NCBI RefSeq assembly: GCF_000404225.1
Contig: NC_021353.1
Location: 1,488,001-1,552,000 of the forward strand
Source: Candidatus Methanomassiliicoccus intestinalis Issoire-Mx1
GTDB lineage: Archaea; Thermoplasmatota; Thermoplasmata; Methanomassiliicoccales; Methanomassiliicoccaceae
Reading direction: 5' to 3'
Length of the DNA stretch: 64,000 bases
The translations under genes were made by a program, and so were the position numbers. The notes under the pieces are model-generated. The model saw only the letters and a list, made by a program, of their open reading frames with translations. It was not told the DNA's origin and ran no database searches. Each line of letters begins with the position of its first letter. Within the stretch, counting starts at the first letter, position 1. This document shows positions 17,255-26,910 of the stretch, piece after piece.

Positions 17255-18170
17255 AGACAGGCATCCAAAGTTGTAATGTTTGTTCACTGCTGATTAATGT
17301 AAAGAAGATAGTATGACTGCCTGGTGAAGGAACTGAAAAGTAAATGTTCAGGTGCAATTCCTCACCTTCATCGAGTGACAGTACTGTAGACTGCCCTGTT
17401 GAAGCGTCAAGTGAGATTACGGATCCAGGTGTAAAATAAACCGTATGCGTGTACCCTAACCCGTCCGAGACAATAAGCGTCAGATTTTCTGCTTCGGACA
17501 GGTGAGATTTTATGTTAACTACAACGTTTGACACTCCGGTTACTGTGGTGGGAAGTGTATCTACAGTGCCTGAAGGCCCACTTATGCTAAATTCTGCAAA
17601 ATTCTCTTTTTGAGGTTCTTTGGCTAAAGTAACTGCAGACACGGCAGCAAACAATACTAAAGCTGCAACAACCATCATCAGCATCGACTTCTCAGCAGTC
17701 GTGTACTTTATGCCAGTTCCAACTTTAACATTTAGTATAAACGGATCTCTTGCCCATGAAATTCTCCTGCTTATTGCAATTATTGTGAAAATTACGGTAA
17801 AGATAAGAATTTCAAACGTTGCGGTTATTGTAGTTATTCCAAATATGCCTCTAGATAAGAAAGTTCCAGTTATACCTACGATTACAGCACTCAGCGCTAC
17901 AGAAAGTGCAATTCTTTCAAGCATCGTGATCTCGTGAGTTTTTTCTGTTCTCGGCAGTGTAAACGACTGCGACATCAGCGCTGTGTTTCCAGGAAATAAT
18001 GCAGAAACCAGAGCATATCCTACAGAAAAAAATACTGCGTAAAATGCAATAATGTCTAAAACAACCCCATACAGGCCTGCAAGACTCATAAAGAGCGCAA
18101 CAACTACAATGACCAGATTAAGTATCAGATCAAAAGGTCTCGATGGTCCTGCAAAAACAAAGTTCTTCAT
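17235..18170 (-). CDS. DUF1616-family membrane protein with extracytoplasmic domain
   Basis: About 311 residues. Two transmembrane helices lie near the N-terminus (LILNLVIVVVALFMSLAGLY, then a second from about residue 45), two more around residues 90-150, and a fifth near residue 175 (MLMMVVAALVLFAAVSAVTLA). About 125 beta-rich residues follow that should face outside. This matches the archaeal DUF1616 proteins found in surface-glycan gene sets; function unknown. Start ATG 18170 shares TAATG with the preceding GT4 stop, which fixes the start. Confidence 0.8.
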   Translation of the reverse strand: MKNFVFAGPSRPFDLILNLVIVVVALFMSLAGLYGVVLDIIAFYAVFFSVGYALVSALFPGNTALMSQSFTLPRTEKTHEITMLERIALSVALSAVIVGITGTFLSRGIFGITTITATFEILIFTVIFTIIAISRRISWARDPFILNVKVGTGIKYTTAEKSMLMMVVAALVLFAAVSAVTLAKEPQKENFAEFSISGPSGTVDTLPTTVTGVSNVVVNIKSHLSEAENLTLIVSDGLGYTHTVYFTPGSVISLDASTGQSTVLSLDEGEELHLNIYFSVPSPGSHTIFFTLISSEQTLQLWMPVYVPSSE

Positions 18171-19255
18171 TATAATGCCTCCAGACATGATTTTAATTTG
18201 GGAGCGACCGCTTCCCAGGAGTACTTATCAAGGATCAGTTTACGGCCTTCATTTCCAAGCGTATTTCCCAATTCTGGATTGCACAGAATCTGTGCGATTT
18301 TTTCATGAAAATTATCCTTAGTTCCGATTAAACAATTTTTCCCATCCACTAGTTCTGGAATCCCATCTACTGCAAGGCTGCTTACTACAATGGGACAGCC
18401 TACAGACAGGACATCTATTACTTTAGTCAAAATACCAACACCTTTCCACAGCGGAGCTACGCATACGTCTGCAGCTGAGATCCATAGAAATATATCCGGT
18501 ACGTACCCCAGCATTACTGCATCATCTGTATTCTCAATAGTTCCGCTGCCAGCAACATACAACGTTGCGTCAGGAATCAGTTTCCTTAGGTCAGGAATGG
18601 CATTGTCAATCAAATACCGCACTGCATCTTCATTTGGATAATAGTTTAAAGATCCAAAGAAAAGGATGACTTTCTTATTAGCTGGTATTCCTAATTTAGA
18701 TTTGGCTTCTGATTTTGGAGTTATTGTTACCATGCTTAAATCTGCACATGTTGGAATTACAATGAATTTTGATCTGTCAAAACCACTCTTCTTGTAAACA
18801 TCTTCATCTTTTTCAGATACTACAATTATTTTGGATGCAGCCCTTGCCACTATTTTTTCCATCATCAGATTGGATTTTATAAATGCATTAGACTTTCCAA
18901 CTGCCGCACCAAAATCTTTGATATTTCCATGATTATCCCAAACTGAAGGGATCTGCAGAATTTTGGAAGCCATCGCGCCAGCAAATGCATAGTACGAACC
19001 TTCTGCGAATATGATTGAATCTCTGTTTTTTCTTCCAATCTTCAGTATATTGAAGAAAGTTTTCAGTTCACTCAAAATAAATAAACCATATCTTTGAAAT
19101 TTATTATAATTCTGATCATATACTCTGTTATCAAGTTCATCAGTAGATACGGGCAGTATTTCAGTCCATCCTGACAGGATATGGATAAGTTTTGGAGTTC
19201 GCTCACTGCTTTGAGGATTTGGAGTTATATATGGAACAAATATGATTTTGTTCAT
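18170..19255 (-). CDS. Glycosyltransferase, GT4 family
   Basis: About 361 residues, GT-B fold. The N-terminus reads MNKIIFVPYITPNPQSSERT. In the C-terminal domain, KKVILFFGSLNYYPNEDAVRYL and the site APLWKGVGILTKVIDVLSVGCPIVVSS replace the usual E-x7-E, so the first glutamate is not obvious. Start ATG 19255 overlaps the upstream stop as ATGA. Part of the six-gene minus-strand operon. Confidence 0.82.
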   Translation of the reverse strand: MNKIIFVPYITPNPQSSERTPKLIHILSGWTEILPVSTDELDNRVYDQNYNKFQRYGLFILSELKTFFNILKIGRKNRDSIIFAEGSYYAFAGAMASKILQIPSVWDNHGNIKDFGAAVGKSNAFIKSNLMMEKIVARAASKIIVVSEKDEDVYKKSGFDRSKFIVIPTCADLSMVTITPKSEAKSKLGIPANKKVILFFGSLNYYPNEDAVRYLIDNAIPDLRKLIPDATLYVAGSGTIENTDDAVMLGYVPDIFLWISAADVCVAPLWKGVGILTKVIDVLSVGCPIVVSSLAVDGIPELVDGKNCLIGTKDNFHEKIAQILCNPELGNTLGNEGRKLILDKYSWEAVAPKLKSCLEAL

Positions 19256-20430
19256 TGAGATTCCTCGTAAATGCAGCACAGTCTGTCTGCAGAAACACCA
19301 AAATCAAATTCACCAACCGCCAGATCTCTGGCTTTACAGCTCATTGATTTGAGCCTGCCTAGATCATTGAAGAGCATTATTGCTGAATCGGCAATGTTCT
19401 CTGGCGTTTGTGGAGCCATAATCCCTGCGCCTTCACCAACTATATCTGATTCTATACCTCGGCTAAATGAAGATAAGATAGGTATTCCGCAGGAGATGGA
19501 TTCTATAGCAGTAAATGGAAATAGATCGTTTCTGCTACTCAGCATATAAAGATCTGCACAGTTGTAGAGTTCTGCCAAGCCATGACTGTCAAGATAGTCA
19601 GTGTGAATGAAAACTGTATCTACAAGTCCTAATTTTTGGATAAGTGCTCTTAAATTTTCTTCTTCCGGACCTGTTCCTTTAAGAATCAGCTTAAAATCTG
19701 GATCTTCTTCTCGTATTATCTTAGCAGCTCTGACCAGAATATCCATGCCTTTGTTATAATGCAGCCTTCCAACAGAAATCGCTACATTTTGATCAGTGGA
19801 CAGCCCAAATTCCCTGCGGGACTCGTCTTTGTCCATAGGCCTGAATACCGAACAATCTACACCAGAATGAACTACTTGTGTTATCAGATCACTGTCGAAT
19901 CCATAATTTATAAGATGAGTGGCTGCTGATTTGGAACGAGGAATTATTTTACAATTTTTTGCTATCCGTTTTCCCAACGTATTATAGAATTGTTTTTGGA
20001 TGGTTCCTGCCATTCCCTGCATCAAAACATCTAATTCCTGCCATACAAATAACTTTGAATGTGAATTTTTAACTGCAGAATTTGAGTAGATAGTTCCCAT
20101 CTGGAAAACTTCTCCAGATTGAACTATGTCAAAGCCATTCTGTTTAAGATATGTTTTCAAAGACGGTGTGCAGGGAAACACTGCAGGAGGGAAGATTGAA
20201 GTTAGTCGTGTTGGCACATATATGATGTTTATACCGTCACTAGAGCATTTTATAGTTGGCTCATAGGCGTCTGAGATGTATATTGTTACGTTATGACCTT
20301 TGGATGCCAGAGTCTTTGCTAGTTTTGTAATATTCAGATCATCGTCTGAATCTGGTACTGGATTTTTTGCAGTTCGTCCTTTTGGCAGATCAGCAGTTTT
20401 GGTAATCAAGTTTACCAGGGCGATGTTCAC
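19252..20430 (-). CDS. Glycosyltransferase, GT4 family
   Basis: About 392 residues. Features: an N-terminal DDDLNITKLAKTLASKGHNVTIYIS region, AISVGRLHYNKGMDILVRAAKII at the start of the donor domain, and SSRNDLFPFTAIESISCGIPILSS with the expected glutamate. I read GTG 20430 as start because AGGGGG lies about 7 nt before it and it follows the upstream stop directly; ATG 20448 is an alternative that overlaps by 17 nt. Ends in an ATGA overlap with the next GT4. Confidence 0.82.
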   Translation of the reverse strand: MNIALVNLITKTADLPKGRTAKNPVPDSDDDLNITKLAKTLASKGHNVTIYISDAYEPTIKCSSDGINIIYVPTRLTSIFPPAVFPCTPSLKTYLKQNGFDIVQSGEVFQMGTIYSNSAVKNSHSKLFVWQELDVLMQGMAGTIQKQFYNTLGKRIAKNCKIIPRSKSAATHLINYGFDSDLITQVVHSGVDCSVFRPMDKDESRREFGLSTDQNVAISVGRLHYNKGMDILVRAAKIIREEDPDFKLILKGTGPEEENLRALIQKLGLVDTVFIHTDYLDSHGLAELYNCADLYMLSSRNDLFPFTAIESISCGIPILSSFSRGIESDIVGEGAGIMAPQTPENIADSAIMLFNDLGRLKSMSCKARDLAVGEFDFGVSADRLCCIYEESQ

Positions 20431-20431
20431 A

Positions 20432-22096
20432 TTAAGTCCCCCTGACAAACATTACCTGATAACGCCCATTATCATAGACCTTAGAGTTCATTATTTCCTG
20501 ATTTAAATAGAAATCATATCTGTCTTCAATTCCCCATTGTTTGTACCATAGCTCAGTAGTATCATCAAATAGGTATGAACCAGATCCAGAACTTGAAGCC
20601 ATTTCTAGCACAGTTGTTGGATATGTTGCACTGAACTGCAGTCTTTGATATGATTCCCCATCGCCCCAGTCTTTATACGGATAATAACCTCCAATTACAT
20701 AGGTCTGCGGTACTTCCTCAGATAAATAATCGGAAGCTGCGATACTTTCGGCACTGCTGGTATACAAACTCTGTTGATAAAACATCGTTGAAGCACAGGA
20801 AACAACTATACCTGCTACGAGTATAGTGGTTAATGCAGCAGTGATTTTCTTTTTTCTCAAGAGAGTTGGGATAAAGAACAGTGGTGCTACCAACATTAAA
20901 TACAATATCCCTCTGTCGTATATCTGACCATTAAAGAACAATGCATCCAATGGAATAGCTAATGCCGGAATGAATAATAGAGGCAGTATGTGCTTTGGAA
21001 TAGAAATTTTCTTTCTATTAAATACATATATTAACAGTCCAATGAGAGTTAATAATCCAAACAACAGGATAGTAAATGTACGGATTTGCGGGTAAAGAGT
21101 CCCAAATATATTCTCTGTGCCTGTCCTCATCTCATACTGATTTTGAACAGCTTGATCCATGAATCCAAGGTATTGAACTTGACCGAGAACAAACTGTGTC
21201 AGATTTAAAGTAAATTCAGCTGCTCCAACTAAAGACCACAGTATCCAGATTATCAAGAATAACGCTGCCGGCCAGTGTCCATTTGCCGGTGGTGCTGTAG
21301 TCTTAACTCTGTGATATATCCTACTGAGTATTTCCTTTACAACAACTGCACTCAACACAAAAAGCACCGTAGTCGGATGAGATACTGTCAAAAATGCAAA
21401 TAATGCAACAGCAGTACCTTTCCAGACTGTTCCCTGTCTTTCGAGACACACAAAGATCAAAAGCCCGATTGCCAGACCTACAGACTGAGGAGAGAAATTA
21501 AACTGCAGCCACACATTTACAAAAGCGGCTACCAAAAACGCTACCCGGTATCCTGTCGCTGGTACGTATGTTCTAATAAACAGGTATATTGCAACCAATG
21601 TAAAGGCTGCAGCAAATACAGGATAAAATCGCAGAAATTCAATTACATTTGGATCAGCAATGGTTGAAAAAGTTGCAGCAAATGCAAAGAATCCAGGATA
21701 GTTATATGCATAAGAATAATCAGGATCATCGGGTATAAAACCAGTTGAAACTATTTCGAATGATGAATTGTAATGCATATATGAGTCCCATACAGCAGGA
21801 TATGTCTGAAACAATGCCGTTGATCCCCATAATGTAACAAAGACGGCCATTGCTTGAATGAAAAATACCCGTTCAGATGCTGTGAAAGCACCTATTACAA
21901 GGGACAGTGTCATCACACCGATTCCAATCCAGAAACCAACAGGGAGCATTCCAAAAAGCCCAAATGACTCAGAGACTGGAATATGCTGTATTGAATATCC
22001 GTACGATGAGACTATGCATATCGCTAATCCCACCAACGTCAAAAGATAGAGGGGTAGTGGACGTACCCGGTATTCATTGTTCAAGAATTTCCCCAT
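20432..22096 (-). CDS. Polytopic membrane protein, GT-C-like
   Basis: A 554-residue protein with about 11-13 hydrophobic helices, first gene of the minus-strand glycan operon. After the second or third helix comes a loop with YPAVWDSYMHYNSS (about residue 120), similar in position and acidic/His content to the first loop of GT-C enzymes that use lipid-linked sugars. The last 100 or so residues form an extracytoplasmic domain. It could instead be a polymerase or ligase of the glycan. A TATA-like TTTTATAAAC (22131-22121) sits about 28 bp before the ATG, suggesting a nearly leaderless mRNA. Confidence 0.65.
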   Translation of the reverse strand: MGKFLNNEYRVRPLPLYLLTLVGLAICIVSSYGYSIQHIPVSESFGLFGMLPVGFWIGIGVMTLSLVIGAFTASERVFFIQAMAVFVTLWGSTALFQTYPAVWDSYMHYNSSFEIVSTGFIPDDPDYSYAYNYPGFFAFAATFSTIADPNVIEFLRFYPVFAAAFTLVAIYLFIRTYVPATGYRVAFLVAAFVNVWLQFNFSPQSVGLAIGLLIFVCLERQGTVWKGTAVALFAFLTVSHPTTVLFVLSAVVVKEILSRIYHRVKTTAPPANGHWPAALFLIIWILWSLVGAAEFTLNLTQFVLGQVQYLGFMDQAVQNQYEMRTGTENIFGTLYPQIRTFTILLFGLLTLIGLLIYVFNRKKISIPKHILPLLFIPALAIPLDALFFNGQIYDRGILYLMLVAPLFFIPTLLRKKKITAALTTILVAGIVVSCASTMFYQQSLYTSSAESIAASDYLSEEVPQTYVIGGYYPYKDWGDGESYQRLQFSATYPTTVLEMASSSGSGSYLFDDTTELWYKQWGIEDRYDFYLNQEIMNSKVYDNGRYQVMFVRGT

Positions 22097-22291
22097 CTTT
22101 GAATCCTATTTCAACAGAGTGTTTATAAAATTAACCGATGAATATGATATTGTTTCAGAAGAAGCTACTGCTATTAAAACCGAAATTATAAGTAGCTCTC
22201 CTTTACAAAATAGGATCAATTCTAAGCAAACGCTGGACTATAAGATATGATTCTGAAAAGCAGTTTCTGCATAATACAGCGTACGCTCTGA

Positions 22292-23143
22292 ATGAGGATG
22301 CCAGAAATGACCAAAAAGGTAGCAATTATCATACCTGCATTGAATGAAGAAGAAAGCATAGCAGATGTTATCGATAATGTGCTAGAAGTTGGTTATCAAA
22401 ATCCAGAGTATAACCTATTTCTGGAGATCATAGATGGTCGCTCGTCAGATCGAACTGTAGAAATTGCCAGAGAGAAAGGTGCAAACGTAATAGTTCAAAA
22501 AGGAAAAGGAAAAGGAGTTGGAATAAGACAGACTATTGATCTTTGCTTTCCAAAAAATGTAGTAAATAGAACGTTATCTCTTGCATGCGGAAACTGTGAT
22601 CAAGTTCAGGAAATTTCTTCACTTCTAGATACTAATTATATAATAATGCTAGATGCAGATGGAACATACCCTCCAAAGTACATCCCAGACATAATTGACG
22701 CTCTTGAATCTGGTGAGGACGTTGTTATGGGGTCTAGATTTAAAGGCACAATTGAAGAAGGCGCAATGACTGGAATGAATAGAATCGGAAATAAGATTCT
22801 GAGCGCTCTAGCTGCATTATTATACAGTCATAAATGCAGCGATATTTGCACAGGAATGTGGGGGTTTAAGACTGATGCATTAAAAGTGCTGCAGCTGGAA
22901 TCTAAACACTTTGAACTTGAAGCAGAATTGTTCGCTGAGTCCATAAAGAAAGGATTGAATGTGGGAGAAGTTCCAATCAGATATTTGCCAAGGCGCGGAG
23001 AGACTAAACTGGTTCCGATAGCAGCAGGAGTCTCCATACTTGCCATGATCATAAAAAGAAGATTTTGGAATGCCGGTGGTGGTTTTGGATTTCGACTAAT
23101 AAAACATAGCGATAATTCTGCAAATTCGATTCGTTCTGGATGA
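22292..23143 (+). CDS. Glycosyltransferase, GT2 family (dolichyl-phosphate-sugar synthase-like)
   Basis: A 283-residue GT-A enzyme resembling polyprenyl-phosphate mannosyl/glucosyl transferases. Motifs: VAIIIPALNEEESIADVIDN, a DxD in IIMLDADGTYPP (about residue 125), MGSRFKGTIEEGAMTG, and the QxxRW-region replacement near PRRGETKLVPIAAG. No C-terminal membrane pair beyond one weak hydrophobic stretch. Starts at 22292, or at ATG 22307 with GAGG about 10 nt upstream. First gene of the plus-strand glycan operon, divergent from the GT-C-like gene. Confidence 0.83.
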   Translation: MRMPEMTKKVAIIIPALNEEESIADVIDNVLEVGYQNPEYNLFLEIIDGRSSDRTVEIAREKGANVIVQKGKGKGVGIRQTIDLCFPKNVVNRTLSLACGNCDQVQEISSLLDTNYIIMLDADGTYPPKYIPDIIDALESGEDVVMGSRFKGTIEEGAMTGMNRIGNKILSALAALLYSHKCSDICTGMWGFKTDALKVLQLESKHFELEAELFAESIKKGLNVGEVPIRYLPRRGETKLVPIAAGVSILAMIIKRRFWNAGGGFGFRLIKHSDNSANSIRSG

Positions 23144-23147
23144 TTAT

Positions 23148-24320
23148 ATGAAAATTGCAATGGTTACTCCAGAATTTCTCAGCTGGGGAGGGATAGGGAG
23201 CTATACGATGCAACTTGCAAAACATCTTCCAGATGAGTTTGAAATGCATTTAATCTGCCTAAATGGCAGTGACTGCTTATGTGATATAGACGTACACAGC
23301 TTAGGAGAATCAAAAGATACTTTCTTCTGCAATGGACAATTCCAATACAGGCTGTGGCGATCATTTAAAAAACTACAGAATGAGAACAAATTTGATATCA
23401 TACACGCAAACCATGCCCAGATGCCAGACATCCTGATGAAATTAAACCGCAACGGAGTTCCATCAATAACAACTGTACACAGCACAATTGGCTCACAACG
23501 GCTTGGCACTAAAAATTCAGCCGCTCCGGTAGAGAGGTTGGAAAAGTCTGAACGAATGACTTATGCGCTCTATCCATTGCTGTCTGCTACCGAAAAATTC
23601 TATCTAAAACGATCACCTAACCTTATTTTCGTTTCAGAATACATACGAGACTGGTGTATAGATAAAATAGGTGTAGGAACCGATTCAAATGTAATTCCCA
23701 ATGGCATAGACGCTGATGTATTTTCACACAAAGAATATAGTGAAGCAATACAGCATTTTCCACGATTGGATGGTATCGAAAATATTGTTTTGTTTTCTGG
23801 ACGAATGATTGCTCTCAAAGGAATAGAAACTGCGATACTTGCCAAAAAAAATCTAGATGATAAGGCATGTTTTGTTTTTGCAGGGAATGGAGATGCATCG
23901 AGATGGATATCTTACGCACATACAATCGGTCTGGATGATAATGAGTGCATATTCCTCGGACCTGTAGCTTATCAGGAAATGCCATACCTATATTCGTTAG
24001 CCTCTGCATTTATACTTCCTTCTTTTTCAGAAAGCTTTCCACTGACAATCTTAGAAGCCATGTCGTGTGGAGTTCCAGTGATTGCTTCAAATGTCGGGGG
24101 AGTTCCAGAGATTGTTCAAAATGAAAAAGATGCCATGCTTATAAATGCTGGAAACAGCCAAGAATTGGCTAAAGCTGTATCCAGAATATTAGTTAATGAT
24201 AATTTTGTAAATGATATTAAAATCAATTCACGTAACAAAATTTTAGATAAATTCAACGTGGAAACTATGGCAAGAAACACTGCAAACGCTTACATAAAAG
24301 CTATTGGAGAATCAAAATGA
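23148..24320 (+). CDS. Glycosyltransferase, GT4 family
   Basis: A 390-residue GT-B enzyme. The N-terminus MVTPEFLSWGGIGSYTMQLAK carries the glycine loop. The donor half shows ENIVLFSGRMIALKGIETAI and SFSESFPLTILEAMSCGVPVIASN (E-x7-E), then GGVPEIV. Begins 4 nt after the GT2 stop and overlaps the following radical SAM gene by 4 nt (ATGA). Sugar unknown. Confidence 0.88.
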   Translation: MKIAMVTPEFLSWGGIGSYTMQLAKHLPDEFEMHLICLNGSDCLCDIDVHSLGESKDTFFCNGQFQYRLWRSFKKLQNENKFDIIHANHAQMPDILMKLNRNGVPSITTVHSTIGSQRLGTKNSAAPVERLEKSERMTYALYPLLSATEKFYLKRSPNLIFVSEYIRDWCIDKIGVGTDSNVIPNGIDADVFSHKEYSEAIQHFPRLDGIENIVLFSGRMIALKGIETAILAKKNLDDKACFVFAGNGDASRWISYAHTIGLDDNECIFLGPVAYQEMPYLYSLASAFILPSFSESFPLTILEAMSCGVPVIASNVGGVPEIVQNEKDAMLINAGNSQELAKAVSRILVNDNFVNDIKINSRNKILDKFNVETMARNTANAYIKAIGESK

Positions 24321-25732
24321 AAGTTCTTCTTGTAAATCCGCCTAGGTATAATGGAGTATCCGTTATACGTGAAGAAAGATGTGAAGTCACAGAAAGATAT
24401 TCAGTATTGGAGCCATATTCACTTCTGCAGATAGCTTCGCTCCTGAGAAATGATAATCACAATGTATCATTCATAGATCTAAATGGATTGGATATGGGTT
24501 ATGATACCCTCAAAGATAAGATAGAACGTACTAAGCCAGATGCAGTTTTGTTTCGTTTTACTCCCACCACATTTGATCATGATATGAAAACTGCCAGCAT
24601 AGCTAAGGAATTGAATTCAGATATACATACAGGCGGACTGTGCTGGACACTTCACACTCTTGGATCACAGGTTATGAATGAAGCTCCTGACCTTGATGCA
24701 TACATAACCGATGAATATGAAGTTGCATCTCCCGCATTAATTAATTCCTGGGAAAACGGAGATAACATCTCTCCCGGTGCAATAACAAAACATGGATATG
24801 GAGGAAATGTAGAGGCAATAAAAGATTATGATTCGCTGCCTCTTCCTGCGTATGATCTGCTTCCTAATTTAGATCCTTATTTTGTAACTGCTCCAGCAGG
24901 TCAGCCATTTAGCATATTATACACCAGTAAAGGATGCCCATTCAAGTGTTCATTCTGCACAGTTGCTGGTACTCCCTTAAAGATGAAATCTTCACAAAAG
25001 ATAATTGAAGAGCTCAGATATCTTAAAGAACATTACAGCCTGCGCACAGCTTCATTTTTTGATGAAACATTTACATTCAATAGAAAAAGAACAGAAGAAG
25101 TCTGCAGATTATTGAAAGAAGAAAATCTGGATATTAAATGGTACTGCAATACAAGAGCGCATTTAGTAGATAAGGAACTTTTAGAAATGATGAGATCCGC
25201 TGGCTGCCGCGGAGTATCATTCGGAATAGAATCAGGGAGTCAAAGAATTCTGGATTCAGTAGGGAAAAATATCAAGATAGATGAAGCTAAAAATGCAATA
25301 AAATGGGCCAAAGAAGCCAAGATTAAGACATTTTGTTCATTTATTCTGGGTCTGCCTGGAGAAAACTGGGAAAGCGTATCTGAAACTATGCGTTTTGTGA
25401 AAGAAACGCTGCCAACATCAGCTCAGTTCAATGTAGCAGTCCCATATCCTGGTACAAAACTGTACGAAGACACTTATGGAAAGGATGTGCCAAACACAGA
25501 TTTTAGAAAATTGTATCAAGACAGTGCGGTGACTGGGACCGCAGAACTTACTCCAGACGATCTCAACAACGCCAGAGAAGCTGCGTACAGAGCGCTGTAT
25601 ACATCTGGCAGGTGGTGGGGATCAAACCTAAAACACGTGATTACAGAGCCGTCTGATCTTGATCTTGCATTCAGGTACGCGTTGAAGATTGTAAACAATT
25701 TTGTTTTTCACAAAATGAAAGACGCCCATTGA
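24317..25732 (+). CDS. Cobalamin-binding radical SAM protein (B12-rSAM)
   Basis: A 471-residue class B-type radical SAM enzyme. An N-terminal B12-binding Rossmann domain (KVLLVNPPRYNG, then PYSLLQIASLL, residues about 1-150) precedes the radical SAM core with the [4Fe-4S] motif C207-PFK-C211-SF-C214 and GIESGSQRILDSVGK. Such enzymes typically methylate unactivated carbons or phosphinates, or rearrange lipid or cofactor precursors. Here they sit between GT4 genes, suggesting modification of a glycan or lipid carrier (inference). Start ATG overlaps the previous stop. Confidence 0.88.
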   Translation: MKVLLVNPPRYNGVSVIREERCEVTERYSVLEPYSLLQIASLLRNDNHNVSFIDLNGLDMGYDTLKDKIERTKPDAVLFRFTPTTFDHDMKTASIAKELNSDIHTGGLCWTLHTLGSQVMNEAPDLDAYITDEYEVASPALINSWENGDNISPGAITKHGYGGNVEAIKDYDSLPLPAYDLLPNLDPYFVTAPAGQPFSILYTSKGCPFKCSFCTVAGTPLKMKSSQKIIEELRYLKEHYSLRTASFFDETFTFNRKRTEEVCRLLKEENLDIKWYCNTRAHLVDKELLEMMRSAGCRGVSFGIESGSQRILDSVGKNIKIDEAKNAIKWAKEAKIKTFCSFILGLPGENWESVSETMRFVKETLPTSAQFNVAVPYPGTKLYEDTYGKDVPNTDFRKLYQDSAVTGTAELTPDDLNNAREAAYRALYTSGRWWGSNLKHVITEPSDLDLAFRYALKIVNNFVFHKMKDAH

Positions 25733-25740
25733 GGAATTAT

Positions 25741-26910
25741 ATGGAAACTGCAAAGATACTGATGGTTTCAACATTTTATCCGCCATATCATCTGGGTGGA
25801 GATGCAATTCATGTAAAGTACCTCGCCGATGAACTGTCTAAGGCAGGTCACGAAGTACACGTAATTCATAGTTTAGATGCATATAATTTAAAAAAGAATG
25901 AAAAGAAGCATGAGAATGATGCTGACTCTGAACATATTTACAGATTAAAAACAGAACTGGGAGCTATTTCTGCGGCTGGCAGTTACATAATCGGTAAAAA
26001 CAGAAGCGCAGACAGACTTGTAGAAAAAGTATGCTCAGAGATAAAACCAGACTGGATTCATTATCATAACATATCAATGTTAGGATGCGGAGTATTGAAT
26101 AAAGGAAAATCCAAGAAAATATACACATGTCATGATCACTGGCCGTTTTGTCAGCGCAATGATTATATGAAATTTGGAGAGCGAATCTGCGATGAACAAA
26201 ACTGTCTAAAGTGTTCGATAAAATCGCACAGACCAGTTAGAATAATCAGTACAAATCAAATCATGTCTGAGATTAAACGAGTGAATGCTATAATCGCTCC
26301 TTCAAAATATATGCAGAATATGCTATCTATGTTTGGAACAGAATCTGTTTTGATTAAAAATTTTGTTCCCCATCCTACTGAAAATGTCAACTTCGAGGGA
26401 AATTCTCATTTTATATACACTGGGGTTCTTGAAAAACACAAGGGTTTAGAGATACTCATTAATGCATATTTGAAATCTAAATCAGATGCTGAATTGCATA
26501 TTCTCGGTGACGGATCATTGAGAGAGAATATTTTAAAAATGTCTGACAAGGGAATAAAATATCTAGGATTTCTTCCAAGATCTAAATTAATTCCAGAAGT
26601 TGCATCATCTCTCTGTATGGCTGCACCATCAATATGTGGTGAAAATTCTCCACTGTCCTGCATTGAAGCATTGTCAGTGGGTGTGCCGTTAGTTGTCTCA
26701 CCCAACGGAGGATTACCTGAGCTTGCTGAAAACTGCGGAATCATTTCAGAACCTAATGATGATGATTTCGCGTCTGCATTAATCCAGATTTACAGTAATA
26801 ACGAGTTGAGGGGTAAAATGTCGCACAATGCATTGATGAAGTATGAGAAAGAACATAGTCCGGAAGCCTTCATGAAGCAGTATTTTTCAGTGGTGGAGGC
26901 AATGATATGA
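25741..26910 (+). CDS. Glycosyltransferase, GT4 family
   Basis: About 389 residues. ILMVSTFYPPYHLGGDAIHVK is the acceptor-side loop; a Cys/His-rich stretch CHDHWPFCQRNDYM-CDEQNCLKC (about residues 140-165) is unusual for GT4 and may bind metal. The donor domain contains FIYTGVLEKHKGLEILI and CGENSPLSCIEALSVGVPLVVSPNG (E-x7-E). ATG 25741 has GAGG at 25731-25734; TTG 25729 is also in frame. Overlaps the next radical SAM gene (ATGA). Confidence 0.87.
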   Translation: METAKILMVSTFYPPYHLGGDAIHVKYLADELSKAGHEVHVIHSLDAYNLKKNEKKHENDADSEHIYRLKTELGAISAAGSYIIGKNRSADRLVEKVCSEIKPDWIHYHNISMLGCGVLNKGKSKKIYTCHDHWPFCQRNDYMKFGERICDEQNCLKCSIKSHRPVRIISTNQIMSEIKRVNAIIAPSKYMQNMLSMFGTESVLIKNFVPHPTENVNFEGNSHFIYTGVLEKHKGLEILINAYLKSKSDAELHILGDGSLRENILKMSDKGIKYLGFLPRSKLIPEVASSLCMAAPSICGENSPLSCIEALSVGVPLVVSPNGGLPELAENCGIISEPNDDDFASALIQIYSNNELRGKMSHNALMKYEKEHSPEAFMKQYFSVVEAMI